Virus record (IMG/VR): IMGVR_UViG_3300031707_004040
Coordinates: 1-32,598 of that record
Direction: 5' to 3' (one strand)
DNA from: a virus
DNA: 32,598 bases
Shown: positions 6,416-15,264 of the stretch, piece after piece
How positions within the stretch are numbered: the stretch's first letter is position 1
Layout of the letters: every line of letters starts with the position of its first letter
The notes under the pieces: generated by a model
Databases searched by the model: none
The model's input: only the letters and a program-made list of their open reading frames with translations
Told to the model about the DNA's origin: nothing
Program-made: the position numbers and the translations under genes

Positions 6416-8037
6416 CTCTCCTCCACTCCGTCGAACACGAATGTCCCGTCCGGGTTCTCGGTGATCTTCACGATCCGGTAGACCGTGCCTTCGAGCGCGT
6501 AGGCCGCGGCCCCGATCATGTCGAAACTGACCAGGATGCCCGGCTCGTACCACGCTCCCGCCGGCCCCATCCCCCACTCGGCGCTCGCCGGCCCTGTGAT
6601 CCGCGCCCACAGTAACTTGCTCGCGATCTTATCCGCCATTGCCCCGGTGGTGACACCGTTCAGGGAGAGCTGCTCACGGTAGAGCCCGCGCCGTCCGATG
6701 TCCCAGTCATCGCGCCGCTCAGCCACGCCACTGTTGTAGCCGTCTGCACGATCGAGGTACTCGACCGTCACGGCGTTGGCGAACTGGCGGTCGGGTGCCC
6801 GGTTGTACTTGGGCACGTAGCCATCGAGCCATTCCCAGGGCTGTATCTGGGTGTAGGGCAGCAACTCTCGGCTCGGACTGCGCCGACTGTGCAGGCGGAA
6901 CTTGCCCTGGCTGTAGACCAGCATCCCGTCGAAGTAGCTCAGCAGGTGCTCGATATGGGCGGTGCCCGGCTGCGAACTCTCCAGTACGGGAGAGCAGAAC
7001 GTACCGTTCCAACTGTTGTGAGAGGCCTCTTCGTAAAACGTCGCCTGGTCAAGATCGGTTGCGGCGAAGCCCAGACCATACCGTGGGTTCGTGAGAAAGT
7101 CCGCCAAGCAGACGGCGGGATTCATATCGCCGTTCGCGTCCTCGGGCCAGTCGTCGAGTTCGAGCGCGGCGATTGCCGCGTTGTCGGCCATCACGTCGGC
7201 AGTCGTGCGGTGGATCTCGAACGTGAAGCTCGGGATGCTCGTGACGTAGCCGAGCGGATAGGTCTGGAGAACCACATAGGCGACGCCGGGATAAGCCGCA
7301 TCGGGCTGGTCGGAGGTACCGAGCGGCCGAACCGTGTTGTTGGCGGCGGAAAGGTCTTCCGCCACGCCTCCGGGCGCGAGCGATACCTGGAAATCATAGC
7401 CCGACAGATTCTTGACGTAGTAGGTGATGCCCGCCGTCACGCCGCCGATGGTCGCGCCGAACTCGAGCGGGTCGTCGTTCTGGAGGCCGGCCCGCGCCGT
7501 CAGACCCGGCGAGTGCACCAGGTCGCTGGCGGCGGCGAAAGAGCAGGAAAACCAGGATGTGCTGAGGTGCCCTGAGACATAGGCGTTCGCGACCTGGTCG
7601 GGCTCGCCTTGCTCCCAGTCGTAAGCGAGAGCATCCATGTCGACCACGTCACCCGCCGCCCAGACGTTGAGCAGATTACTGACCCGGCCCTCGCATAGCG
7701 CGATGGCGAGGCCGACCGTGTAGGTATCCTGGCCGGTCCCCTTCGCGCCCCCGCCCGACCCGCCGCTGTCCGCCGCGTGCGTCTGGAAATCGCCGTACCA
7801 GATGATCGTGCCGGCGACGCGGTTGCGGCCGTACACGATCGGCAGCACCTGCCCCTTCTGCGGCGCCGAGAAGCGCAGGCCCCCGACGCGCATTGCTTGG
7901 CTTTGCGAGCCGGGCGGGTACAGATAGGAACCGAGTAGCGCCCCGACCATCATGCCGCGGCGGATGGCTTCCGGGTTGCCGCCCGAAACGAATGCGCCGA
8001 CCGCGCCGCCGATGATTGTCAGGACGGTCTGGGCCAT
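6412..8037 (-). CDS. Phage tail hub / host-specificity protein, N-terminal half
   Basis: 541 aa. It begins with a glycine-rich hydrophobic segment (TIIGGAVGAFVSGG), then the signature LPIVYGRNRVAGTIIWYGDF-type region (about residues 66-84) found near the N-terminus of GTA-orf15/lambda-J-like tail tip proteins. The end (EPGILVSFDMIGAAAYALEG..YRIVKITENPDGTFVF) matches the Phage-tail_3-like segment that is normally mid-protein. It follows tape measure, DUF2460, DUF2163 and NlpC/P60 genes in the same order as gene transfer agents. The ATG overlaps the preceding TAA (TAATG), with GAGG upstream. Hub proteins of this class are usually much longer, and the missing continuation resembles the gene at 1-868. 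Confidence 0.85.
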   Translation of the reverse strand: MAQTVLTIIGGAVGAFVSGGNPEAIRRGMMVGALLGSYLYPPGSQSQAMRVGGLRFSAPQKGQVLPIVYGRNRVAGTIIWYGDFQTHAADSGGSGGGAKGTGQDTYTVGLAIALCEGRVSNLLNVWAAGDVVDMDALAYDWEQGEPDQVANAYVSGHLSTSWFSCSFAAASDLVHSPGLTARAGLQNDDPLEFGATIGGVTAGITYYVKNLSGYDFQVSLAPGGVAEDLSAANNTVRPLGTSDQPDAAYPGVAYVVLQTYPLGYVTSIPSFTFEIHRTTADVMADNAAIAALELDDWPEDANGDMNPAVCLADFLTNPRYGLGFAATDLDQATFYEEASHNSWNGTFCSPVLESSQPGTAHIEHLLSYFDGMLVYSQGKFRLHSRRSPSRELLPYTQIQPWEWLDGYVPKYNRAPDRQFANAVTVEYLDRADGYNSGVAERRDDWDIGRRGLYREQLSLNGVTTGAMADKIASKLLWARITGPASAEWGMGPAGAWYEPGILVSFDMIGAAAYALEGTVYRIVKITENPDGTFVFDGVEER

Positions 8038-8468
8038 TAGGCCTCGCCCCTCACTCGATAAGCTGCGACGAACCGGCGCACCAATGATGCCGAGTCAATG
8101 GGATCGCAGCGCACCTGATCCTTGGTCGCCGCGTGCACGATCTTGCCGTCGCCGATGTAGAGCGCGCAGTGGGAGGCGGTTCTTCCGTACCGGTACACGA
8201 GGACATCGCCAACCTGCCAGGGCTCCTGCACCTCATCGCAGTGCTCGCGTAACCCCTCGATCAGCAACTCGCGCCGCTGGTGGATATGCCAGTCGGGCGG
8301 GTAGCAGGGCACTATCGCATCGACGCCGAGGAGCCCGACCGCGCGCAGCACCGCTGCCACTAGGTGGATGCAGTCCACACCGATGCCTCGGAGGGAGGCA
8401 GCATGAGAGAACCGCGTGCCTACCCAGGCCAGCGCCTCGGCCCTGATAGCCTGGTCGAGCGCGCTCAC
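8037..8468 (-). CDS. NlpC/P60-family tail peptidase
   Basis: 143 aa, a size typical of phage-tail NlpC/P60 proteins. Catalytic Cys33 lies in GIGVDCIHLVAAV. The conserved His100 is in TASHCALYIGDGKIVH, and His112 is the likely third residue. Members hydrolyse D-Glu-meso-DAP or similar bonds in peptidoglycan and sit at the tail tip to open the wall during DNA entry. The GTG start overlaps the TGA of the DUF2163 gene (GTGA), with a strong GGAGG 7 bases upstream. Position between DUF2163 and hub genes equals gene 14 of the Rhodobacter GTA layout. Confidence 0.88.
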   Translation of the reverse strand: MSALDQAIRAEALAWVGTRFSHAASLRGIGVDCIHLVAAVLRAVGLLGVDAIVPCYPPDWHIHQRRELLIEGLREHCDEVQEPWQVGDVLVYRYGRTASHCALYIGDGKIVHAATKDQVRCDPIDSASLVRRFVAAYRVRGEA

Positions 8469-9349
8469 AGCATGACCTCCTCTGGTGGAATTGAAACGAA
8501 GCCCCTGAACCGCGCTGTATTCGAGAACCGACTGTCACAGGTAGCCCAGCTCTTATCGCAGCCAGCCGCCAGCGTGAACGCGTCTCCGGCCTGCACGGAG
8601 AAGCGTAGCGGCCGCGCCCAGAACAGAGAGCCGTCATCGGTGTGCTTGCCGATCGTGCGCGGCGCCCCGACATTCAGCCCGCCCGTGAACTCGATCTCGC
8701 CGAGCGCGAAGTAGCCATCGGCCTGGGCGAGCGCGCTGGTCAAGTGCGTGCGGCTGCCGCCTGTCGCCGAGCCGGTCACCGTCTTTCCAGCCCGCATCGC
8801 CGCTTCGTTTCCGGCACCAGCGCAGCGCGTGTCGTACAGTCCGTTGTTGCAACTCGCCTGAATGACCGTCATCGGGCAGGGCCGGACGCAGCGCCCGAGC
8901 AGCGATTGCAGTTCGATGGTCACGACGGTCGGGTTCTTGGCCGATCCCACCACATCCCAGCGGCTGTGGTAGAAGGTGCTGAGGTTCTTCAGGTTGACCT
9001 GATAGCGCCAGAGCTCCGCGGCGTCCAGCACATCGTTCAGCACCATGTCGCCAAGCGTCGTCTCCTCCGACACCACGCCGGAGGTCACCCGCAGATTGAT
9101 GTTGGGCACATCGAGTGTGCAGCGGTCAACATCCATCGTGCCGCCGCCCTCAATAGCAGAGAAGCGGAACGGCAAAGGCTCGAACCGCTGCTGGCCATCG
9201 CCGTCGTCAACGTCGAGGTAGACAGCATCCTCATAGTTGGCGATCCGCACCACCGCGCCGCCATAGACCAGCCGCGCCACCAGCAGGTCAATGACGCGTC
9301 GCTGAGGGTCGAGCAGGGCGTTGGCGAACAGGGGGCTGATGGTTTTCAC
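8465..9349 (-). CDS. DUF2163/BR0599-like tail hub protein (GTA gene 13-like)
   Basis: 294 aa. The N-terminal two thirds read as a β-rich baseplate/hub fold (DVDRCTLDVPNINLRV, LWRYQVNLKNLS). The C-terminus carries the cysteine-bearing family signature: CPMTVIQASCNNGLYDTRC around 155-175 and AAGCDKSWATCDSRFSNTARF near 265-285, ending FRGFVSIPPEEV. In GTA homologues this protein forms part of the tail hub, and the cysteines bind an Fe-S cluster or metal. The GTG start overlaps the preceding TGA (GTGA). Neighbours on both sides support the assignment. Confidence 0.85.
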   Translation of the reverse strand: MKTISPLFANALLDPQRRVIDLLVARLVYGGAVVRIANYEDAVYLDVDDGDGQQRFEPLPFRFSAIEGGGTMDVDRCTLDVPNINLRVTSGVVSEETTLGDMVLNDVLDAAELWRYQVNLKNLSTFYHSRWDVVGSAKNPTVVTIELQSLLGRCVRPCPMTVIQASCNNGLYDTRCAGAGNEAAMRAGKTVTGSATGGSRTHLTSALAQADGYFALGEIEFTGGLNVGAPRTIGKHTDDGSLFWARPLRFSVQAGDAFTLAAGCDKSWATCDSRFSNTARFRGFVSIPPEEVML

Positions 9350-10971
9350 GGTGTCAGCACCCCACGACAGCGCACCGTCCAGGCACCGCGGATCGCGGTC
9401 GGGTAGGTGGCGCCGCCGTCATAACTGACCTGTGCCTCGGGCGTGTCCTCGGCCCACCGGACCGAATCCCAGTTGGGGACCCAGAGTAGGGCGTAATCGA
9501 ACCACTGATCCTCGTGGCCCCAATGCGTCCAGGGCGCGCCGACTACCGAACCCGCGGAGTAGAATGTGATCATCACCGTCTCGCCCGTCGGAATCGGAAG
9601 CGGCGTCCAGAGCGCCGCCTCCATGTAGATCGGCTCGCCGTCAGTATCAACGGGCGCTGAGAGTATGCCGGTCCGCTGGATGACGCCGGGGGCTGAACCG
9701 AAGACGAAAGCGTAATGCAGGCTATCTGCCGGCGCGCCGACCGTCGAGAACACCGCCCCCACCCGGTCTATCACCATGTCGTGGGTAGTTTCCACCAGGA
9801 ACACCTCGCGCGTGCGCGTGAGGTCATACACGGGCTGCGAGAGAGGCCCCTGGCAATGCCCCACGATTTGCGGCACCTGGTTCAGGAAGAACGCCGGGTG
9901 ACTCGTCGGTTCCCGCAGACTCCAGGTTCCGGTGCCGACCTTCAGCGCCACGCCCAACCAACTGTGCGGCGTGTTCTGGCAGCGACGGTCGAACACAACG
10001 TAGCCGCCCCACAGCATATCGTCCTGGTCCTCGCCAGGGATCAGGTTGGGGACCGCGGAGGTGTACTGCACATCGCACCAGTGGGTAGCATCCCACGTCC
10101 CCACATGGGCCGCGACCGTGAGCCAATAACGGGTGCCAGCCACCAAACTCACCGAGGCAACGAGATTGACGGATTGCCAGCCGAGCACCCCCGGCACGTC
10201 GTCGGTATAACCGAGTATGAGTCCCGGTGCTCCGCCAGCATCAGTGTAGAGCGATGCCCGCACCGTCCCCGGGTCTAGGTAGTCCGGCACGTAGTAGCTC
10301 ACATCATCAACCGTCACGTCACATGGGCAGACGAATGAGAAGGCGACGGCGTCGCCTATTGTGTCGAGGGTTTCGGCGGTGATCGTCCCGCCGCACACCA
10401 CCTGGCGGATCGGGTAGATGTCCTGCTGGTCGGTCACTTGCTCAAGCCTGACGGTCGCGGCATAGGCGCCCCAGTGCAGGCGCTCATACGAGAAGGCGTC
10501 GTCGGCGAAGCGGGCCCGGAAGGCAACCTCGTTGGCATCGTAGGTCAGGTCAACGCCCCGCGCCGGCGCCGTCTCGAACTCGACCCTTCCGGTTTCCGAG
10601 TCCACGTAGACGGCACCCACGGGCGCCTCGTCGGCATAGATCACCGCGCCGCTGGTGTAGTCATGGGGCAGGTGGAACACGCGAGTCTTGCCGTCGCCCA
10701 CGCCGAACTGCCTGCCCACCGGCGAGGGCGTCACGTAATCATCGAACCGGAACTCGCTCAGCCCGCCCTGCTGGCGCTCGAACAGGTCGAGGATGCTCTG
10801 CCACCAATCCTCGTCGAGCAACTCGTAGGCGATGGTGAGCGTGCGCACTGAGCGCGCCCAGCGCGCCGACCGCACCTGGTAGGGAGTATCGAACTGCGCC
10901 ACATCGGTCCGGTAGCGGACCTCGACGGTGAGCTTGCCGTATGGCAGGTCGGGATAGGTGGGGACGTTCAC
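9346..10971 (-). CDS. DUF2460-like distal tail protein with large C-terminal β extension
   Basis: 541 aa; the family alone is about 200 aa. Residues 1-205 fit DUF2460/GTA gene 12: YRTDVAQFDTPYQVRSARWARS, LLDEDWWQSILDLFERQQGGLSEFRFDDY, then a GVGDGKTRVFHL strand. Residues about 210-541 are extra, with two β-sandwich-like units; one reads VRASLYTDAGGAPG followed by LVAGTRYWLTVAAH, reminiscent of carbohydrate-binding or choice-of-anchor modules, and the region has several cysteines. These could decorate the tail tip and bind a surface glycan, which is inference. The GTG start overlaps the tape measure stop (TAGTG). Confidence 0.8.
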   Translation of the reverse strand: MNVPTYPDLPYGKLTVEVRYRTDVAQFDTPYQVRSARWARSVRTLTIAYELLDEDWWQSILDLFERQQGGLSEFRFDDYVTPSPVGRQFGVGDGKTRVFHLPHDYTSGAVIYADEAPVGAVYVDSETGRVEFETAPARGVDLTYDANEVAFRARFADDAFSYERLHWGAYAATVRLEQVTDQQDIYPIRQVVCGGTITAETLDTIGDAVAFSFVCPCDVTVDDVSYYVPDYLDPGTVRASLYTDAGGAPGLILGYTDDVPGVLGWQSVNLVASVSLVAGTRYWLTVAAHVGTWDATHWCDVQYTSAVPNLIPGEDQDDMLWGGYVVFDRRCQNTPHSWLGVALKVGTGTWSLREPTSHPAFFLNQVPQIVGHCQGPLSQPVYDLTRTREVFLVETTHDMVIDRVGAVFSTVGAPADSLHYAFVFGSAPGVIQRTGILSAPVDTDGEPIYMEAALWTPLPIPTGETVMITFYSAGSVVGAPWTHWGHEDQWFDYALLWVPNWDSVRWAEDTPEAQVSYDGGATYPTAIRGAWTVRCRGVLTP

Positions 10972-13900
10972 TATCGCCTCCTGCCCACAGGTGCGTTCTC
11001 GCGCATGGCGGTCTGAATGGCAGCGCCGAGCGCGCCGCGGTTGCGGAAGAAAACGTCGGCGACGCCAGCCGCGTCGATGGCGTTGACTGTGACGTTCAGT
11101 GTTATCGGCCCACCGCCGCCTGCGCCCGCCATCGCTAGTTCAGGCCCGCTATGGAACGGCCTGATGATCTCCGTGCCGCGCTCACCTGCGAGCAGCACGG
11201 TGGGCCGGCGAATCACCATCCCGGAGGCCGCCGCCATGAAGCCGACGTCGCCGCCGATGGCCTCTGCTCCAGCGGCTTCCGCCCCGCCTCCCCCTCCGAT
11301 CATGCCAGCGCCGACGCCCAACCACTTGCCTATCGTCTCTTTCCAGAGCGCTTCGGCCATGATCTGGGCGAGCCACCGCTGAATGTCGGCCAGCACCGAT
11401 GCCCAGAGATCGTGGAATCGTTTCGTGCCATCCATCAGGCCCTGGAAGAACCCAGCGAAGTCGCTCTTGAGCTGACCCGCCATGGAGCTGAGGAAGCCGC
11501 GCACCGAAAAGTCGAGCTTGCCGGCCTCGAGGGTCAACTCGGTCAGCATCCGCTGCACTTCGGGGAGCGCAACGCCAGCGATCTGCTGCCAGGTGCGCAG
11601 GAGCTCAGCGACAACATCGCGCTGCTGCTCCGCCGTCATCAGATCCCAGCTGCCCGACTCGCGCAGCTTGTCTATCTCGGCCTGCACCGCGGCGGTGCCG
11701 GTGGCCCGGATCTCCGCCCGAAGCTCTACCTGCTTGGTGACTTCCTTCTCGGCCTCGGCGGTGGACTGCAGCAGGCGGATCTTCTCGTCGTAGCCGGTCC
11801 GCTCGGTGGCGATCCGCTGCTCGATCAGCGAGAGTTCCTGGCGGAGCAGGAAGTCGGAGCGCTCGCGCGTCAGGCCGTTGATCGCCGCCTGCGCGCGCTC
11901 AACTTCCCGCCAGGAGCGCCCCTCGGTGTCTGCGTTGTCGATGATCTTCTGCTGGTCGGCGATACGCTGGTCATAGAGGGCGAGCGTCTCCGCCGTCGTC
12001 TGCTTCATAGAAGCGGCATAGTCGCGCTGCAGGGTGACCGCCTCATCATTGAGGCCGTTGAGCGACTGCTGGAGTTGCACCGCGCGCTGACGGGCCGCGT
12101 TGCGCTGGTCTTCCGTCAGGCTGGCGTCGCCTGCGCCCGCCCGGGCCCGGGCGAGTTCGGCCTCGATCAGGCCCCGCTGCTGCGCGAAGCTCCGCGCCTC
12201 TGCCAGGTTGATGTCGTGCAGCGTCTGCAGGTGGGCTTCATCGCCCTCCCATATCTGCTTGCGCAGGCCGAGAACGTCCGCCACGATTGCCTTCTGCCGC
12301 TCCCATCCGGTCTGCGGATTGGCCGCCTCCTGCTGGCGGAGCTTGATCGTGGCTTCGAGGTTGGCGCGCTCATCCGCCCAACTGCGTGAGCGGGCGGCGG
12401 CGACGCGCAGTTCCGCCTCGCCCGCCTTCGCGGTAAGCTGGGCAAGGCTCTGCTCGGCCTGGTGGAGTTTCTGGCGGGCGGTGACCCGGTCAGCGTCCCG
12501 GACCTTCTCGTCATCAGCCCGCTGCGCGTAGAGCGTGCGCAGGCCCTCGAGCGCCGCCTTCTCTGCCTCGAACGACAGCGCCACACCGCGCCGGTACTCC
12601 AGGTCCCGCTCGGCAGACGTGAACTGCTCGGCCGTCATCTGCCGGCGTAGCTTCATCTCCTCGCCCACCAGCTTGTTGCGCTCGGTCTGAGTCAGCCGCG
12701 CATCATTGGCGAACTGGTGGTAGAGGGCAGCCAGTTGCTGCTCGGCCGCTAGCGTCTGCGCGTCAGTCAACGCCTCCTCGATCTTGGTCTGGAGCAGCGC
12801 CTCCTGCGCCTGCAGCGCGTCCATCGCGGCCTTGTGGGCCTTCTCGGCGTCCTCCGCGGTGGTGGGAATGAAGCCGCCGCCCGCGCGGGCCGCCTGCTGT
12901 GCGAGAGTTTGATAGTGTTTGATCTGCTGCACGAGGGATGCGACCGCCGCCACGTCGCCCCGGGCCTGGGCATCTGCCAGCGCGTCCCGCGCAGCCGCCT
13001 CCATCTCCAGGATGTCGAGCAGTTTCTGGTTGCCCTTGATCTCGTCCGACAGATCTGTGACCGCGCCCATGCGCGACTTCAAGTAGTAGTGCTCCCAGGC
13101 CTTGCCCGCCGCGTATAGGCCACCGGCCAGCAAAGCCAGTGGGCCCCCCACGCGGGCAACCGCGACCAGTGCGCCGCCGAACTTGCCCAGCCATCCCACC
13201 ACCCCGCTGCCAACCGTGGCGGCAGTGAGGGTCCCCTGCGCGGCGGCCGCCGCATAGGCCCGAATCTCCCAGGCAGCGTAGAACATCATAAGGCTGGGCA
13301 ATGCCACGATGAGCGGGCCGAGGAACAGCATCAGGCCGGACACACCACCCGCTGCCAGCACCATCCCCTTGGCGAGGTCTGGATTCTCCTTTGCCCACCT
13401 CGCCGCCGCGGCCGCTGCATCCTTCATCTTGGCGGCCATCTCGGAAATCAGCGGAACAAGCTCGGTAATGACCGGCATTACCGATGATGCGATAGTCACT
13501 GCCACGCCCCTCATCTGCGCGTGGAGAAGGTCGAACGCCGCATCCGCCCGGTCCGCGGCGGCGAACATGTCGTCGCTCCACACCAAGCCCAAGTCACGCG
13601 CGGCCTGCTGCTGTTTGGCCATCTCCGCCGTCGTCATCGCCAGCAGCGGCGCGATCTCTTTCCAGCCGCGGCCGAAGACCTGGGCGGCGAACATGTTGCG
13701 CTGAGTCTCGTTGCCCATGCCCTGCAAGGCCGCAATCACTTGGGGTAGCAGCGCGGACATGGGGCGCAGCGAGCCGTCCGCCTCGTGAATGGCGATGCCC
13801 AAGGACTTCATCACGTCCGCGGCGTTGCCGGTGCCCTGCTCCATGCCCATCAGGTTGCGCTGGAGGAAGGCAGAAGCGTTGGTAATGGCCTCCGTGGAGA

Positions 13901-14246
13901 AGCCAGCCTGTTCGGCGATGAACGTGTATTCCTGCAACTGCTTGCGCGAGAGGCCCGTCATCGCGGCTTGGTTCCGAAGCTGCTCTGCCGCGGAGCCAGT
14001 CGCCTCGGCCAGTCGCATCATCCCGTAGATTGCCCCCGCCAGCCCGGCACCCATCGCGGTGATAGTCGCGCCAGCCGCCCGGATCGCCCCAGCGTTGCGC
14101 TGTATCGCCGCGTTCGCTTTCGCGAACCCCAACGACATGCTGGCGCCGGTCTTCGTCGCCGCGCCCTCGACCTTGCCCAGCTCCGCGATGGCCTGGTTGG
14201 CGTTGGTGACGATGCGGCCGAAGAGTGTGAACAACTCAGCGGACAT
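10971..14246 (-). CDS. Tail tape measure protein
   Basis: 1091 aa, by far the longest gene, just after the tail-assembly chaperones. It starts MSAELFTLFGRI at the ATG with GAGGAG upstream, overlapping the G-T stop by 11 bases; an earlier in-frame start at 14339 has no such site. The N-terminal half has a hydrophobic helix near 60-80 and a long glycine/alanine-rich hydrophobic block at about 295-382, typical of the membrane-inserting part of tape measures. Residues about 480-900 form heptad-like coiled coils rich in Ala, Gln, Glu and Arg. The C-terminus has ITLNVTVNAIDAAGVADVF, the usual tape-measure tail end. It sets tail length and helps DNA entry. Confidence 0.92.
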   Translation of the reverse strand: MSAELFTLFGRIVTNANQAIAELGKVEGAATKTGASMSLGFAKANAAIQRNAGAIRAAGATITAMGAGLAGAIYGMMRLAEATGSAAEQLRNQAAMTGLSRKQLQEYTFIAEQAGFSTEAITNASAFLQRNLMGMEQGTGNAADVMKSLGIAIHEADGSLRPMSALLPQVIAALQGMGNETQRNMFAAQVFGRGWKEIAPLLAMTTAEMAKQQQAARDLGLVWSDDMFAAADRADAAFDLLHAQMRGVAVTIASSVMPVITELVPLISEMAAKMKDAAAAAARWAKENPDLAKGMVLAAGGVSGLMLFLGPLIVALPSLMMFYAAWEIRAYAAAAAQGTLTAATVGSGVVGWLGKFGGALVAVARVGGPLALLAGGLYAAGKAWEHYYLKSRMGAVTDLSDEIKGNQKLLDILEMEAAARDALADAQARGDVAAVASLVQQIKHYQTLAQQAARAGGGFIPTTAEDAEKAHKAAMDALQAQEALLQTKIEEALTDAQTLAAEQQLAALYHQFANDARLTQTERNKLVGEEMKLRRQMTAEQFTSAERDLEYRRGVALSFEAEKAALEGLRTLYAQRADDEKVRDADRVTARQKLHQAEQSLAQLTAKAGEAELRVAAARSRSWADERANLEATIKLRQQEAANPQTGWERQKAIVADVLGLRKQIWEGDEAHLQTLHDINLAEARSFAQQRGLIEAELARARAGAGDASLTEDQRNAARQRAVQLQQSLNGLNDEAVTLQRDYAASMKQTTAETLALYDQRIADQQKIIDNADTEGRSWREVERAQAAINGLTRERSDFLLRQELSLIEQRIATERTGYDEKIRLLQSTAEAEKEVTKQVELRAEIRATGTAAVQAEIDKLRESGSWDLMTAEQQRDVVAELLRTWQQIAGVALPEVQRMLTELTLEAGKLDFSVRGFLSSMAGQLKSDFAGFFQGLMDGTKRFHDLWASVLADIQRWLAQIMAEALWKETIGKWLGVGAGMIGGGGGAEAAGAEAIGGDVGFMAAASGMVIRRPTVLLAGERGTEIIRPFHSGPELAMAGAGGGGPITLNVTVNAIDAAGVADVFFRNRGALGAAIQTAMRENAPVGRRR

Positions 14247-15152
14247 TGGCTCTCCTCGCCTGACGCCGCTCGCGCCGCGCCGCCCGCTCGGCCAGTTGCT
14301 TGCTCCGCCCGAACACCCGCTTCTGTCCGGGGTGCTCACGGAACCATCTCAGTGCACGGTCTGCCGATGCCATCGCTTCCTCTTTGCTCACCAGCCCGGT
14401 CCGCTGCACCTGCGGGCTACCGGCCTCGTGCCTATCCACGTAGCCCAAGCCCATCGTCCGCAGATACTCGCCGAAGCTCTGCTTGCCGCCCGCTCCGAAC
14501 TGCCAGCCCACGAAGGCGGAGCGCCGCCACTGCTCGTCGTTCTCCTCCGCCACCGCCTCCTGCACGCTGTCCAGCACGTCGTACCAGCGCGCTAGCCGCA
14601 GCCTCTCCGGGTCCTCGAAAACATCATCCGTCCAGCCGTAGCGCGCCTGTATCAGGTCGAGGGTGCGGCGGAAGGGGAGGGTTCGGCCGGCAGCTCCCCG
14701 CTCGAAGCGGCCGCTCGCCCACCGCGTAAAAAACCCGTCACGTCCGGGCTGGCAAGCAATCCACCAAACACGCCCATGATCTCGACGAGGGAGAAGAGCT
14801 CCGGGTCCTGCAGTTCCGCGATCGACACGCCCAGCAACTGCGAGAGCAGCAGGAATACGTCATCCTCGCACCAGCCGCAGGCCGAGAGGAACAGCTTGCC
14901 AGCGGTCTCGATATTCAGCATTGGGCCGCCGGCAGGGCCGATCTGCGGCGCCCCATCAGCACCCATCACGAACAGGTCCGATGGCTGCTCGATCGCCTTG
15001 CGGCTGATCGCCGTCGCGACGATGCGCGCCAGCGGTGCCTGGGACTTGAGGCCGAGCTTGTGCAGCGTGTACTGCCGGCCGCCGAAGGTCAGGACCGGCG
15101 GTTCCGATAGCACTGCCTGCTCGCCTTGCGTCAGTTGCGCCTCTGCCGTCAT
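14236..15152 (-). CDS. Tail assembly chaperone G-T fusion, made by -1 frameshift
   Basis: The G frame reads ACG GGT TTT TTA CGC; a -1 shift at T TTT TTA (14733-14727) continues without a stop through TRWASGRFERG and TLDLIQARYGW to 14236, giving about 305 aa. The T part contains QARYGWTDDVFEDPERL, then EQWRRSAFVGWQFG and a very basic Arg-rich tail ending RRANVR. In lambda and many siphophages the G and G-T proteins coat the tape measure and recruit tail tube protein; the ratio is set by frameshifting. A separate ATG at 14577 would cut off a well-conserved-looking part of T, which favours the fusion. The frame arithmetic was checked by hand; slippage efficiency is inferred. Confidence 0.82.
14652..15152 (-). 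CDS. Tail assembly chaperone G
   Basis: 166 aa from the second ATG (MTAEAQLTQG). The first ATG, at 15158, is only 3 bases from GGGAG, whereas the second is about 9 bases away, so I prefer the second. The protein has an N-terminal β segment (PPVLTFGGRQYTLHKLG) and a helical core (TAGKLFLSACGWCEDDVFLLLSQLLGVS), then a Pro/Ser/Ala tail after the frameshift site. Its place between major tail protein and tape measure defines it as the shorter chaperone product made when no frameshift occurs. Confidence 0.85.
   Translation of the reverse strand: MTAEAQLTQGEQAVLSEPPVLTFGGRQYTLHKLGLKSQAPLARIVATAISRKAIEQPSDLFVMGADGAPQIGPAGGPMLNIETAGKLFLSACGWCEDDVFLLLSQLLGVSIAELQDPELFSLVEIMGVFGGLLASPDVTGFLRGGRAAASSGELPAEPSPSAAPST
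14727..14733 (-). promoter_or_regulatory. Programmed -1 frameshift slippery site TTTTTTA
   Basis: The heptamer T TTT TTA is in the correct X XXY YYZ phase of the G frame. It is one of the classical -1 slippery sequences. It is followed within a few bases by very GC-rich, self-complementary sequence (GAGCGGCCGCTTC and GCCGGCC), which could act as a stimulatory structure. The -1 frame is open for 163 codons after it. Confidence 0.82.
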
Positions 15153-15182
15153 GATCATACTCTCCCGCGCATATTGGTCCGC

Positions 15183-15240
15183 GGCCCAGGGGGGCGAGCC
15201 TGCGTCAGTGGCGGGGCTGCCAGACCCGCCCCCTGCGGCC
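15183..15240 (-). other. GC-rich hairpin after the major tail protein gene
   Basis: The 106-base gap between the major tail gene and chaperone G contains nested inverted repeats: GGCC (15183-15186 / 15237-15240), CAGGGGG / CCCCCTG (15187-15193 / 15229-15235), and an alternative inner pair GGCGGG / CCCGCC (15210-15215 / 15225-15230). No T-tract follows, so it is not a standard terminator. It could stabilise the highly expressed tail transcript's 3' end or lower read-through into the chaperone genes. Confidence 0.45.
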
Positions 15241-15264
15241 TCTAACTCAGTCGGCGCTCAGCGA

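Noticed and set aside
14236-14577. Chaperone T as a stand-alone gene from ATG 14577
   Set aside because: The frame continues upstream with strong family-like sequence to the slippery site and no ribosome site precedes that ATG, so the frameshift fusion explains it better.
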